From contig QPMI01000603.1 of the NCBI GenBank assembly GCA_004431415.1, forward strand, positions 1-64,000: a stretch of 64,000 nucleotides of DNA, read 5' to 3'. Source of the DNA: Cyanophora paradoxa. Lineage: Eukaryota; Glaucocystophyceae; Cyanophorales; Cyanophoraceae. Shown here piece by piece: positions 22,457-30,799 of the stretch (the first letter of the stretch is position 1; each line of letters starts with the position of its first letter). A model generated the notes under the pieces. The model did no database searches and was not told where the DNA came from. It was given only the letters and a program-made list of their open reading frames with translations. The position numbers and the translations under genes are program-made.

Positions 22457-22702
22457 TTATAGACCTGGGGGTCCATTGCTACTATCAGTAGGCAAATAAT
22501 ATTTAATCGGTCTCCCTCTTGGTCTCTGCTCCTCTTTTTGGGCTTTTCTGCGATAATAGGATGCCAAGGCTTGCTGCTTTTTATACTCTCTATAGGCTGG
22601 GTCCTCTCTATATCGTTTCTGCATTGCTAGAATGTGTCTAATAGAACCCTCAGTAACAGGTTCATCACTGGTAAACTCGATTAAACTAATAGTGTCCTCC
22701 AT
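22457..22702 (-). CDS. Small basic protein with RGRPIKYY motif
   Basis: An 81-aa protein. Its middle, QKRYREDPAYREYKKQQALA, and its RPRGRPIKYY segment parallel the 108-aa protein at 21978-22304, so the two are probably paralogues. The first 17 bases overlap the end of the next gene upstream (22686-22958). Function unknown; AT-hook-like DNA contact is possible. Confidence 0.6.
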   Translation of the reverse strand: MEDTISLIEFTSDEPVTEGSIRHILAMQKRYREDPAYREYKKQQALASYYRRKAQKEEQRPRGRPIKYYLPTDSSNGPPGL

Positions 22703-22958
22703 TTATATTCCCAGAGAAAACGTTTTCTGCTGGCAGAGAACTTCTCCTTGGATACTCCTGCTGCTCATATGTATACTCTGTGGGGTCTGCTGGCATTGAC
22801 TCCACAGAAACTGTTGATCTCCTTCTCTCTCTTGCTTCTGAGGCATTATCCTCATTATCTGACATCTCAAACTCCACTCTTGTCTCACAGCATCCACTGT
22901 GGCAATTGCTCACCACATGCAGACTGAACATCTCGAAAAACTTTCGTATTATATCCAT
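22686..22958 (-). CDS. Hypothetical Cys-containing, Ser/Glu-rich protein
   Basis: A 90-aa protein if it starts at ATG 22956-22958 (MDIIRKFFEMF); the open frame goes 60 bases farther upstream. A short hydrophobic N-terminus is followed by CHSGCC and an acidic, Ser-rich, disordered C-terminal half. The sequence upstream (TTTTATCTGTTTTATTAG, minus strand) resembles that before the ATPase gene, suggesting joint regulation. I do not recognise the family. Confidence 0.5.
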   Translation of the reverse strand: MDIIRKFFEMFSLHVVSNCHSGCCETRVEFEMSDNEDNASEARERRRSTVSVESMPADPTEYTYEQQEYPRRSSLPAENVFSGNINGGHY

Positions 22959-22980
22959 GTCTCTAATAAAACAGATAAAA

Positions 22981-24126
22981 TTAAAGCCAAACTCGTCTTT
23001 TATATACTGTTGGGGCAACTCCCTTTTCTACTTCAGCTTTAGTGGCACCAGGTTCAATGGTTCCCTTTTGGGTCTTTGTTTTCATTTCATCTACTGCTTG
23101 CTCATCGATTTGGTTCTCTTTCTTAGCAATAAACTGTTTATCTGGGACACCAGTAATGCCCATTTTATAAACTTCCTTTCGAAGCATCTCCTTGAGCTTG
23201 GCTCTCTCTTTCTTCTCAGTAACATACTGCTCTAAGGCACTGGATTTGGCTTCCAGATCTTTGAGTTTAGCAGTCATCTCATCCCATTGAGCCTTGGGAA
23301 TTCGATGAACATTCTGAGTGGGAGCAGTCTTGTATGTGACTTCACCAGCCATAGACTGGATTACCTTGTCTGATTCCTTACTAAGACCTTCACCTTTGCG
23401 AGCCAGTGATAGATCTTGCAAGCCTAAACCTTTATCATCAGCAGCACCAATAATTCGCCTGGCACCCTCAGCAACAGCTTTCATTTTTGAGGCTTCTGGT
23501 GAGATGTTTCTGTATTTAACTGAGTAGCCAGCAGAGGACCAAACGATATACTGATAGGAGTGGACATATTCTTCAAACATTTTGTAAAAGTCCTCCTTGT
23601 TTCGCATTATATTGTATTCTTCCTCTATGGCTTCAAGTTCTTTGCGATTAGCAGCACTCAGGAAAACAGCATAATCAGAATTAACTCGAATAGTGGAAGA
23701 GACTTTTCTGAGTTTCTGTGTAATGCAGATAATGGATATTTTCGAATGTCTGCCCCTACTGTACAGAGATGACACCACCTTGTCTCTGGTTAAATCAATT
23801 ATCTCATTATCAATTAAATCATCTAAAACAACACACATGTGGTTGACAGGTTCACCTTTTTCGATTTTCTCCTGCCTTTCATCCAAAAGCTTTGAAATAT
23901 AACCAGCATCCCATTTACCAAGTTCTACTGTTGCCACCTCTGTCCAAAAATGATTGAAGCTGGTCCCACTCACAACTAGGACAACATCAACTACTTTGGC
24001 ATCATGTAATTGCTTTAACCAATACTTTACACATTCGCTTTTTCCCGTACAACTTTTGCCTATAAAAATGGCTCTGAAAACACCTTTTATCATTTCAGAA
24101 ACATTAAACTCTTCTAAATCTTGCAT
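22981..24126 (-). CDS. Genome-packaging ATPase (FtsK/A32-like) with long C-terminal extension
   Basis: A 381-aa protein from ATG 24124-24126. Walker A is GKSCTGKS (residues 23-30) and Walker B is MCVVLDDLID, followed by a GRHSKISIICITQKL sensor segment, all typical of the A32-type ATPases that package DNA in PLVs, virophages and giant viruses. The ATPase core fills about 240 residues; the last 140 are charged and coiled-coil-like (KAQWDEMTAKLKDLEAKSSA) and not usual for the family. It lies directly downstream of the major capsid gene. The frame is intact. Confidence 0.9.
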   Translation of the reverse strand: MQDLEEFNVSEMIKGVFRAIFIGKSCTGKSECVKYWLKQLHDAKVVDVVLVVSGTSFNHFWTEVATVELGKWDAGYISKLLDERQEKIEKGEPVNHMCVVLDDLIDNEIIDLTRDKVVSSLYSRGRHSKISIICITQKLRKVSSTIRVNSDYAVFLSAANRKELEAIEEEYNIMRNKEDFYKMFEEYVHSYQYIVWSSAGYSVKYRNISPEASKMKAVAEGARRIIGAADDKGLGLQDLSLARKGEGLSKESDKVIQSMAGEVTYKTAPTQNVHRIPKAQWDEMTAKLKDLEAKSSALEQYVTEKKERAKLKEMLRKEVYKMGITGVPDKQFIAKKENQIDEQAVDEMKTKTQKGTIEPGATKAEVEKGVAPTVYKRRVWL

Positions 24127-24190
24127 TGTTGTAGATCTTCCTAAATAAAGACAGATAAAAATAATGCAGGGTGACTGAATATGGTCAGAT

Positions 24191-25561
24191 CTAAAGATTA
24201 ATTCTACGAAGACCTGAGCCATCTATAATGAGGAAACTATGCATGAGAGCGCGAACATTAACATCGATTACCTTATCTGAAGGCATGTAGAGGGTGAGGA
24301 ATGAAGATGAGGAATTTGTCAGGTCAACAAATCCACTTTGAGCGATATTTCGAATTGCCTTCTCTCCATCAATGCAGAAACTCATACCCGAAAGGACATA
24401 TTTATCTGCAACCTTGTCCATGTTAGAGCATTTGAAGGCATCAGCAATAAGCTCAGCACCTTTGAGTAGGGAAATTGGCTCAGTGGCATAAAGTCGCTGT
24501 CCATTAATTTCAACAGTGAAAGTAATATCTTTGGAGTTGGCATAGGTCTTAAGAACACTGTGGGAGCCATTGGATTTGTCAACAGTTTCATGATCACGAA
24601 CTGAAACAAGCAGAGCATATACAAGACCTGAGATTTGAGAGAGGTTAATTCGATTGGGTTGGGCATTGCCCTTGGCAGAGAAAGCACTAGCATCTACAAA
24701 TCCAATATCAAGGGAGGGAATAGCCATGCCAGTAGTCTTTACTTTTTCAATTACAGTAGCAAAAAGCTCATCAGAAACATTAATAGCATGCATGTAAAGG
24801 CGAGGAGAAGTAATAGAAATGACAGGGGTTGTTGCACCAAGAGTAAAGTCTGTGATGTTTTGACCAACATTTGCCAGAACAGTTTCAGCAGGGGCAGTTC
24901 CAAGACCATCATCTTTTGAATAATCTACATCAGCTGCTGCAACAGTAAGACCACGACCACCATAGGAAGTTTCAACATAACCCTTTCCAGCATCCTTAAA
25001 CCAAACAGTAACAACCATTTCACCAGATAAAGCACCAAGGGGAAGGTAGTGATTTAGCCAAGGCACAGGGATTTCAACAAAGAATGAGCCACCAAGGCGG
25101 TTGGTTCCATGAGCAGGAATGCCATGAACCATGCCCATTGATCGCTTCTTTTTAGCTAGTTGATCCTCCGAATAATAGACCAGGGGGAAATGCGCAAGGA
25201 AATCAGAGGGAATATGATAGGTGTAAGATCCATAGGTAATTTCAAGTCGCTGAACTAAAGCACCAACTGGGCGAGTGTATCCATTACGAACTAGGTCAGT
25301 GTCACCAGCAAAAGTGATGGCTGGAAGGTCGAAAGCAAGTTCGAGTTTTCCACAGAAATTGTAGCGAGGTAGCTTGAAGGAAATGCGATTTCCAACATTA
25401 TTCTCAAAAGTATTGCTGGGATTCACAACAACTAGAACTGGCTTAGACTTGGATTCGAGACCAAGCATAAGGGAGTTATCCAGGAAAAAGGCTTTCGCCT
25501 CCTCTGGGGTTGTTAGGGCTTCTTTCAGCGAAAGTCTTTGAAGAGTGGAAGTGATATCCAT
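24191..25561 (-). CDS. Major capsid protein of outer PLV
   Basis: A 456-aa protein from ATG 25559-25561 (MDITSTLQRLSLKEAL). Its place between the ATPase and minor capsid genes, its size and beta-rich pattern fit a PLV double-jelly-roll major capsid protein. Supporting stretches are NRISFKLPRYNFCGKLELAFDL near the start, a long insertion rich in Gly/Pro/aromatics, and VPWLNHYLPLGALSGEMVVT. It resembles in layout the nested capsid protein (31647-32873): both have an N-terminal amphipathic segment and a phrase of the type FDLP. The identification rests on context and pattern, not on a residue signature. Confidence 0.8.
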   Translation of the reverse strand: MDITSTLQRLSLKEALTTPEEAKAFFLDNSLMLGLESKSKPVLVVVNPSNTFENNVGNRISFKLPRYNFCGKLELAFDLPAITFAGDTDLVRNGYTRPVGALVQRLEITYGSYTYHIPSDFLAHFPLVYYSEDQLAKKKRSMGMVHGIPAHGTNRLGGSFFVEIPVPWLNHYLPLGALSGEMVVTVWFKDAGKGYVETSYGGRGLTVAAADVDYSKDDGLGTAPAETVLANVGQNITDFTLGATTPVISITSPRLYMHAINVSDELFATVIEKVKTTGMAIPSLDIGFVDASAFSAKGNAQPNRINLSQISGLVYALLVSVRDHETVDKSNGSHSVLKTYANSKDITFTVEINGQRLYATEPISLLKGAELIADAFKCSNMDKVADKYVLSGMSFCIDGEKAIRNIAQSGFVDLTNSSSSFLTLYMPSDKVIDVNVRALMHSFLIIDGSGLRRINL

Positions 25562-25614
25562 TATATTCTCTTTTATTATACTGCAACATAAAAAATCTAC
25601 CAATGATCCTTAAT

Positions 25615-26625
25615 TTATGCGAAGTTTGTAATAACTGGATAGGAAGGGTGAAGCTGTGACATTCTCATCTTAAAGTATTCATAAACTGGGTCTCCTGCTG
25701 GCTCATCACCATAGCGAATTTCAAAGGTCAGATGAACAGGTTGACCCTCAAAATCAATTGGTTCATTTACAGCATTAACAATATCAACCGAGAAAGTGGA
25801 TAATCCAACCTTTTTGTTATAGTATTTATAAAGTGGATGAGCCTCTGTTGAATTGTAAACAACATGCTCACCATAATCTTTGTCAGGAACCACTATTTTA
25901 TGGAAGTAACCAGTCAGAAGACCATCCCCACATTGAACCAGATCACCCAGCTCCTTTACTCTCACAAACAAAACACTGTCCCTGGTCTTCTCAGGCTCAA
26001 AAGAAGATATAATGCCATTCACTCGACCATCAGTAAAGATTCCATCAGTGAGAGCATCATAGACCTGTGATTGGATTGGGGAGTTACCATATCTTCCAGG
26101 ATCAAGACCCAGCAGTCTAGCTGAACTCAACAGCTTTTGGATTGTTTGTTGGCTTGGGTTCACAGCTACTGAGAAAGCCAAGTAAAATGGTACTGCTGAG
26201 TGGAATATAATTCGTTTCAGTGATTCATCCCATTTGCAGCGAATGGATGGTTGGGGATTTCTGCCTTCGAATTTAGAGTTAATTACATTCACCAGCTGCT
26301 GGTGGCTTTGGATGGGGGTGTTTCGACTTATAATGAATTGTTTCCATTGTTCATAGTCAGCAGCTGGGCGAACTGTTGGAATTCCTGAGCTTCCAGCTCC
26401 AGGAGTTTGTTCAGAATAATAAATGCTAAATGCATTGTCAACTGTGACATCTCCTGCTTTGGTTTCACCACTCACCATAGGGATACTGTTATAAAATTCG
26501 GCTGAGACCAGTCTCACAGCCCTCACATTCTCATAACTACTGGGGAGTCTAGCCACAAAGCTTGATGTGGGACCATCACCAGAGATTGTATTAAATGAGC
26601 TAACCTCGATGTAATCCACAGGCAT
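25615..26625 (-). CDS. Minor capsid protein (penton-like), copy 1
   Basis: A 336-aa protein starting MPVDYIEVSSFNTISG. Its N-terminus (S...F...LPSSYENVRAVRLVSAEF then YNSIP) follows the same pattern as the penton-type proteins at 26655 and 32926 (NIDSRDR...ACRV...E...NIYN). It is therefore a diverged member of that family and likely forms vertices or another minor capsid site. It sits just upstream of the major capsid gene on the same strand and diverges from the next penton gene; only 29 bases separate their starts, an AT-rich shared promoter. Confidence 0.7.
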   Translation of the reverse strand: MPVDYIEVSSFNTISGDGPTSSFVARLPSSYENVRAVRLVSAEFYNSIPMVSGETKAGDVTVDNAFSIYYSEQTPGAGSSGIPTVRPAADYEQWKQFIISRNTPIQSHQQLVNVINSKFEGRNPQPSIRCKWDESLKRIIFHSAVPFYLAFSVAVNPSQQTIQKLLSSARLLGLDPGRYGNSPIQSQVYDALTDGIFTDGRVNGIISSFEPEKTRDSVLFVRVKELGDLVQCGDGLLTGYFHKIVVPDKDYGEHVVYNSTEAHPLYKYYNKKVGLSTFSVDIVNAVNEPIDFEGQPVHLTFEIRYGDEPAGDPVYEYFKMRMSQLHPSYPVITNFA

Positions 26626-26654
26626 TCTTCTTTTATCTATATTTATATATTAAA

Positions 26655-27585
26655 ATGAATCGACTTGTTAATATTGATAGCAGGGATAGAAGCCAAGGAC
26701 AAAATGAAAACTCTTACAGGGTCACCCTCACAACTCCAGTAGAGAGACCAAGGGAATGCAGGGTTCTATATGCAGAGATTCCAAACAGTATCTATAACAG
26801 TGTGGGGACTGATCATTTAACAGTTGATTTTAACTACCAAGATGGTTCATATAACCAAGTGATCACACAACAAGTGTATCCCCTTCCCAGTGGCTACATC
26901 AATCAGGGTCATTTTGGGGTCACACACCCTTATAATTATGGGCTGAACTATTCAAGCTTCCAAACTATTGCAGGCAAAACAGTAGCTTTTGAGTTCAAGA
27001 TATTCTACAACCCAACAACCTATAAAGTGGAGTTTTACAGTAACCATGAGTTTCGTTTTATTGCAAGCAACCAGAGAATAGGAAAGCTTTTGGGTGTAAG
27101 TTCTACTGAATACACTAATGGGTATTATAGCACTCCTCCTGTTGGTGGATCTCCATATCGACCTGAGAACCTTTTAAAGTATGATGGCAAACCTATTACA
27201 CCTGATCACCCAGCATGGGGAATCACCTTCTCAGGACCCAGACTCTCCTCTAAGCCCTTGCAATATTATTTTGACAGCAGGAAGATGTCTGATATGAATG
27301 CTGAGCAGTATCTGTACATGCATATTAAAGAGCTGTCCCCTTTGCCAGCAGACACAATATAATTCCAAAATCGCAACCACAAAACCAGGGAGCTATCCTT
27401 AGATTGCAATTGAGTAAAGATATAGGGGCTATGTTTACCATAGTGGTGAACATGCAGAATTTATTCAAATCAATGACAGAAACCTGGTGATAAGGGAACT
27501 CACTGTGGAGTTTAAAGATTACTTTGGTGAACTGATTGATATGAATGGAATCGATAATTCTTTTCAGTTGGAGTTTATCGAATAA
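26655..27585 (+). pseudogene. Penton-like minor capsid protein, copy 2, frameshifted
   Basis: The first frame (26655-27362, 235 aa) starts MNRLVNIDSRDRSQGQNENS, with the NIDSRDR hallmark shared with the nested penton at 32926. After the stop at 27360-27362 coding continues in other frames: about 27355-27425 gives IIPKSQPQNQGAILRLQL, and about 27427-27585 gives YHSGEHAEFIQINDRNLVIR to FIE and stop. These pieces match the expected C-terminal beta strands, so two frameshifts have broken the gene. Its 3' end overlaps the patatin 3' end by 11 bases, tail to tail. Confidence 0.75.
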
Positions 27586-29167
27586 AGGCACCTGTAAAGT
27601 CAACTCTCATTGTGGGAGCATTCACATACACAAGGGGATAAATGCGAATATATCTTATTCTCAGAGAATAACCTATGTAAAAAGCATCCTTGATGCTGAG
27701 AGGGAACCCACTCAATAGAGCCACATCACCAGAGTTGTGAGCATTGTTAATGTTCTCACAGACATATATTTTGTTTTGCCCATCTGATCGAATAAAAGAC
27801 CAGTTGATCCCATCAGTGGATGTTGCCACATTGAAAGTCTTAATAAAAGCATTGGTGTCCCCTGATCCATAGGCAATCACAGAGGAGAGTTCAAAAGTAT
27901 ATGGAAAAGCAACTTGAAGGTATTCAGTGGGGTTTTCCCATATCTGTTCAGGAGCATAGGCTCCAGCTTCCCAGCCAAATGCTGAAGGTCTAGCCATGAA
28001 AGGCTCTTTACCTGTCACAGAGGATGAGGCAGTAAAGGCATCATCTGCAAGCTGATACCAATTGGCATCCAAAGGAGGTGATGTAGTGAGAGTGGATGAA
28101 ATGTAAGCCTTTGAAGGGTTCTTCAGTTCATAGTTTGCTACTAGTAGGCTGCAAAGCTTATTAATCATATCATTGTTTGCTGCTATGTAGGTTTCAGTGA
28201 ATGCAAGCATGTCTGGGATTTTAGAAGTGTCATCCAGGGAGCTTACTATATGATTTGGAAGTGGGACTGATAGCCTATAGTATCTCCCATAATCCTGATC
28301 ATAGTTGTAGGGTAACAACTCCTCCATCTTATCAAGGGCAGAAAGCTCACTTGCAGCCATGAGCATGTTAATCAATGGGCTTCCATCTGTTGAGGCAATC
28401 CATGAGAGAATGCCCCAGCTGTTCACAGTCTCATAAGCATAACCCACATAATCAGACTCTAAATGTGGGTCCACCTCTCCACAAGAGATGCTTATTACTA
28501 TAATATCATCATCATCACTGTAAATCTTCTTTGCATGGCTGTAACCACACACACTGGGATTATTGTTTCCCGAAATGGCACCATCAATGAGACAGACAAA
28601 TACTCCCCGATTGAAATCAACAATGCTTACAGGAGAGAAATATGTAGGAGCAGCAGAGGTAGCCCTAGCAGCAATCTTACAAGGCAGAAAGCTGTAATTG
28701 TTATCATTTGTGATAAATATTGGTTTCATATTCTGAGTATCAAAGGATGTGATCACAATGTCCTTTAGGGAATCCTGTATTAGTGATTCCCCAGTAACTG
28801 AATTGATTGCAGTCTCCAAGGGTCCCACATCATACTTTGTGTTAAATAGGGCATTTTCAATGATATTTCGAGGATTTGCGAAAATCAAAGGCAGTTGAGT
28901 TAGGTAAATATTGTGTAAATCGTTTGCTGTCAGTTTAGGTTCACCTGGTCTATCAGGATGCCTTATATTCAAACCTATTGCAATGATCCCACCAGTGGAA
29001 GTTCCACTCACAAGATCCACAAGATCGATTATTCTCCTGCCAGTTCGATTTTCGATTTCTTTTAGCAGCCTGGTTATGATAATGCCCCTTGCACCCCCGC
29101 CAGAAAGACAAAAAATGGTGTTTTGGGCGTTCTGCCCCACGACACCATTTATCGTCTCATATTTCAC
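27575..29167 (-). CDS. Patatin-like phospholipase with discoidin domain, N-terminus replaced by inserted TIR
   Basis: In the present frame (530 aa) the patatin catalytic parts are LSGGGARG (oxyanion loop, 21-28), GTSTG (nucleophile Ser57) and DGA (Asp195). Residues about 355-530 look like an F5/8 type C (discoidin) domain: FTASSS, YLQVAFP, STDGINWSF, and a C-terminal RIRYIRIYP...MRVDFTGAF. Patatins hydrolyse acyl lipids; a discoidin domain would hold the enzyme to sugars or membranes. The nested element inserted at the very 5' end: codons upstream of position 29110 come from its TIR. The original 5' end is preserved across the nested element, where an in-frame ATG lies at 41142-41144. Whether the new start is used is unknown. 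Confidence 0.85.
   Translation of the reverse strand: MKYETINGVVGQNAQNTIFCLSGGGARGIIITRLLKEIENRTGRRIIDLVDLVSGTSTGGIIAIGLNIRHPDRPGEPKLTANDLHNIYLTQLPLIFANPRNIIENALFNTKYDVGPLETAINSVTGESLIQDSLKDIVITSFDTQNMKPIFITNDNNYSFLPCKIAARATSAAPTYFSPVSIVDFNRGVFVCLIDGAISGNNNPSVCGYSHAKKIYSDDDDIIVISISCGEVDPHLESDYVGYAYETVNSWGILSWIASTDGSPLINMLMAASELSALDKMEELLPYNYDQDYGRYYRLSVPLPNHIVSSLDDTSKIPDMLAFTETYIAANNDMINKLCSLLVANYELKNPSKAYISSTLTTSPPLDANWYQLADDAFTASSSVTGKEPFMARPSAFGWEAGAYAPEQIWENPTEYLQVAFPYTFELSSVIAYGSGDTNAFIKTFNVATSTDGINWSFIRSDGQNKIYVCENINNAHNSGDVALLSGFPLSIKDAFYIGYSLRIRYIRIYPLVYVNAPTMRVDFTGAFIR
29104..29109. other. Target site duplication, nested element, left
   Basis: AAAGAC precedes the nested left TIR and recurs directly after its right TIR (41117-41122). 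Confidence 0.9.
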
Positions 29168-29445
29168 AAAATCTCAAAAATCCTTACCATAAGCCTATCT
29201 ATCGATTAATTTCACACGATATCCACACGATACACCACGATATCCGCACGATATCCACACGATAAACAGCAATACCACACGATATCCAAACGATAAACCA
29301 CGATATCCACACGATTACACACGATATCTCTCGATTGTCGTACTTTAATCGAAAAATATCCCACAAAAACTAATTACCATAAACCAAAATTTCAATTACC
29401 TGTATTCACCACATCGAATTCGTTTTAAACATATAAAGATTTATC
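29110..29445 (+). repeat. Left TIR of nested element
   Basis: Reading base by base, its 336 bases match the reverse complement of 40781-41116 with no difference that I see. The inner part (about 29211-29335) contains many short units of the form CACGATATCC/ACACGATA. The outer 58 bases serve as a new 5' coding end for the interrupted patatin gene. Confidence 0.95.
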
Positions 29446-29451
29446 GACAGA

Positions 29452-29463
29452 CAAAAAATGACG
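29452..29463 (+). promoter_or_regulatory. CAAAAAATGACG motif, copy 1
   Basis: It lies just inside the left TIR and 38 bases before the start of the 142-aa zinc protein gene. The same 12-mer precedes three other plus-strand genes of the nested element. Confidence 0.6.
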
Positions 29464-29500
29464 TCCTTAAATTTAAAAAACGTTTTACTGAGTATCCACA

Positions 29501-29929
29501 ATGACAACCGAAACGTTTTCTGAATGCTATTTCGGGAATAATTACGATGATGAATCTTTCGGAATAATCAATAGTGTCTATAAAGGACTAAAAGAGTATA
29601 AAGGTGTTACACAGGAAATGATACATAAATGTTTCTTGTCTAACAGACTCGATGAATTAATCCATAAGAAAAACAAATATTTTTCTTGTCTTTCATACCA
29701 GAGGTTCAAAGCGAAGGGATTAGTTATTGGAAAAACACATGAAAAAGAAGTATCCGATAAATTCGAAATACTCGATGATAATCATTGTGCATACTGTAAA
29801 CATAATAACTTTGGTAAAAATATGTTACGCTCACCAGATTGTTGTGTTTGCTATAAAGTAATATGCAAGAACTGTGCTTATTTAGCCAAAGATGGTGTTT
29901 ATGAAGAAGTTCACACAAACTGTCGCTAA
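29501..29929 (+). CDS. Zinc-binding small protein
   Basis: A 142-aa protein. Its C-terminal 50 residues carry paired Cys motifs (CAYC, CCVC, CKNC and a final HTNC) consistent with a treble-clef or RING-like zinc fold. The first 90 residues have no recognised domain but are helical and charged. As the first gene after the TIR with an upstream CAAAAAATGACG motif it is probably expressed early. A regulator or ubiquitin-type role is possible but not shown. Confidence 0.7.
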   Translation: MTTETFSECYFGNNYDDESFGIINSVYKGLKEYKGVTQEMIHKCFLSNRLDELIHKKNKYFSCLSYQRFKAKGLVIGKTHEKEVSDKFEILDDNHCAYCKHNNFGKNMLRSPDCCVCYKVICKNCAYLAKDGVYEEVHTNCR

Positions 29930-29935
29930 ACCGAG

Positions 29936-29947
29936 CAAAAAATGACG
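29936..29947 (+). promoter_or_regulatory. CAAAAAATGACG motif, copy 2
   Basis: Exact 12-mer in the short gap between two genes, 31 bases before ATG 29979. Confidence 0.6.
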
Positions 29948-29978
29948 CCCCGCAAAAACAAAACCACAACCTGTAACC

Positions 29979-30266
29979 ATGGCGATTACAAAAGAATATT
30001 TCGCGAATCATTTGGGATTTTACGTTAATCCTGATTTATCGGAAGAAGAACGCATAAAAGCAATAACAGATAAGGTGTTTACCGATACAACCGGGTGTAA
30101 TCTTTCGAAGGTTTCAAGTTCAGCAAGAAAAGCAATTAGAAAAGCAAACGAAACCTACATACAACCATCGTATAATGAAACTATCAATTTAGCAGAAGCC
30201 CGACATGATCGTAATTTAATGAAATTGAAGTTAAGAAAGAAGCTTGAAGCTCGCAAGAACCAGTAA
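29979..30266 (+). CDS. Small basic hypothetical protein
   Basis: A 95-aa helical protein, acidic at the N-terminus (DLSEEERIKAI) and strongly basic at the C-terminus (KLKLRKKLEARKNQ). No known family is recognised. The clear start after a promoter-like motif and its compact placement between genes support it as real. Confidence 0.6.
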   Translation: MAITKEYFANHLGFYVNPDLSEEERIKAITDKVFTDTTGCNLSKVSSSARKAIRKANETYIQPSYNETINLAEARHDRNLMKLKLRKKLEARKNQ

Positions 30267-30319
30267 AAAACACGCATTAAAAATTGATTACCTTTTTTAG
30301 AACTTAACAAATCTTACAA

Positions 30320-30799
30320 ATGGAACAAATCATTTATTTCGGGAATACCACACAAGAACCACCAAACTATTATGGTTGTTATCTGTTGCTCGTAACACCA
30401 TTTAACATTGAAAGAGCGGGATATAGAAACATTTTTGAGTTCAGAGATTGTGGAGCAAAATATGATGAAGATATTAAGTATTGGTATGTTACATATAAAA
30501 ATCATCGACTTCTTAAAAGGTTCCCAGTTGTTGACCCAGTAGAAGTTGACCCTGATTTTCATAATCACATAATGACCCTGAAGTTTCGTAAATATTTCGT
30601 TGGTGATATCAAGGTAAGATTACCAGAGTTCGAAGAAAAACGTATATTTACCCAGGCATCATTGCGTAAATACCTTAAAAAACAAGGCTCTTTATTTGAT
30701 AAGCGACACCGTTTATGGTATGTCACCGATCCTGAAAGTGAGATATGCAAGATCTTTAAAATGTTTGATTGTGAACATCTAACATCTCTACGTCGTTAA
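30320..30799 (+). CDS. DUF5710-like protein, two diverged repeats
   Basis: A 159-aa protein. The segment DCGAKYDEDIKYWYVTYKN has the GA(R/K)WD...WY pattern of DUF5710, and the second half (KKQGSLFDKRHRLWYVTDPE) looks like a diverged second copy. A clearer two-copy DUF5710 protein is encoded at the other end of this element (40422-40760). The domain occurs in bacterial TraC-type proteins and in large DNA viruses; its function is not established. It ends 4 bases into the 3' end of the ATPase gene, tail to tail. Confidence 0.6.
   Translation: MEQIIYFGNTTQEPPNYYGCYLLLVTPFNIERAGYRNIFEFRDCGAKYDEDIKYWYVTYKNHRLLKRFPVVDPVEVDPDFHNHIMTLKFRKYFVGDIKVRLPEFEEKRIFTQASLRKYLKKQGSLFDKRHRLWYVTDPESEICKIFKMFDCEHLTSLRR

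Noticed and set aside
27325-27603. A 92-codon minus-strand frame between penton and patatin
   Set aside because: It lies opposite the broken 3' part of the penton gene, whose own frames continue the penton protein; it looks like a shadow.
29211-29335. Iterated CACGATATCC units considered as a CRISPR array
   Set aside because: Units are about 10-20 bases, irregularly spaced, without unique spacers, and lie inside a TIR of a eukaryotic virus.
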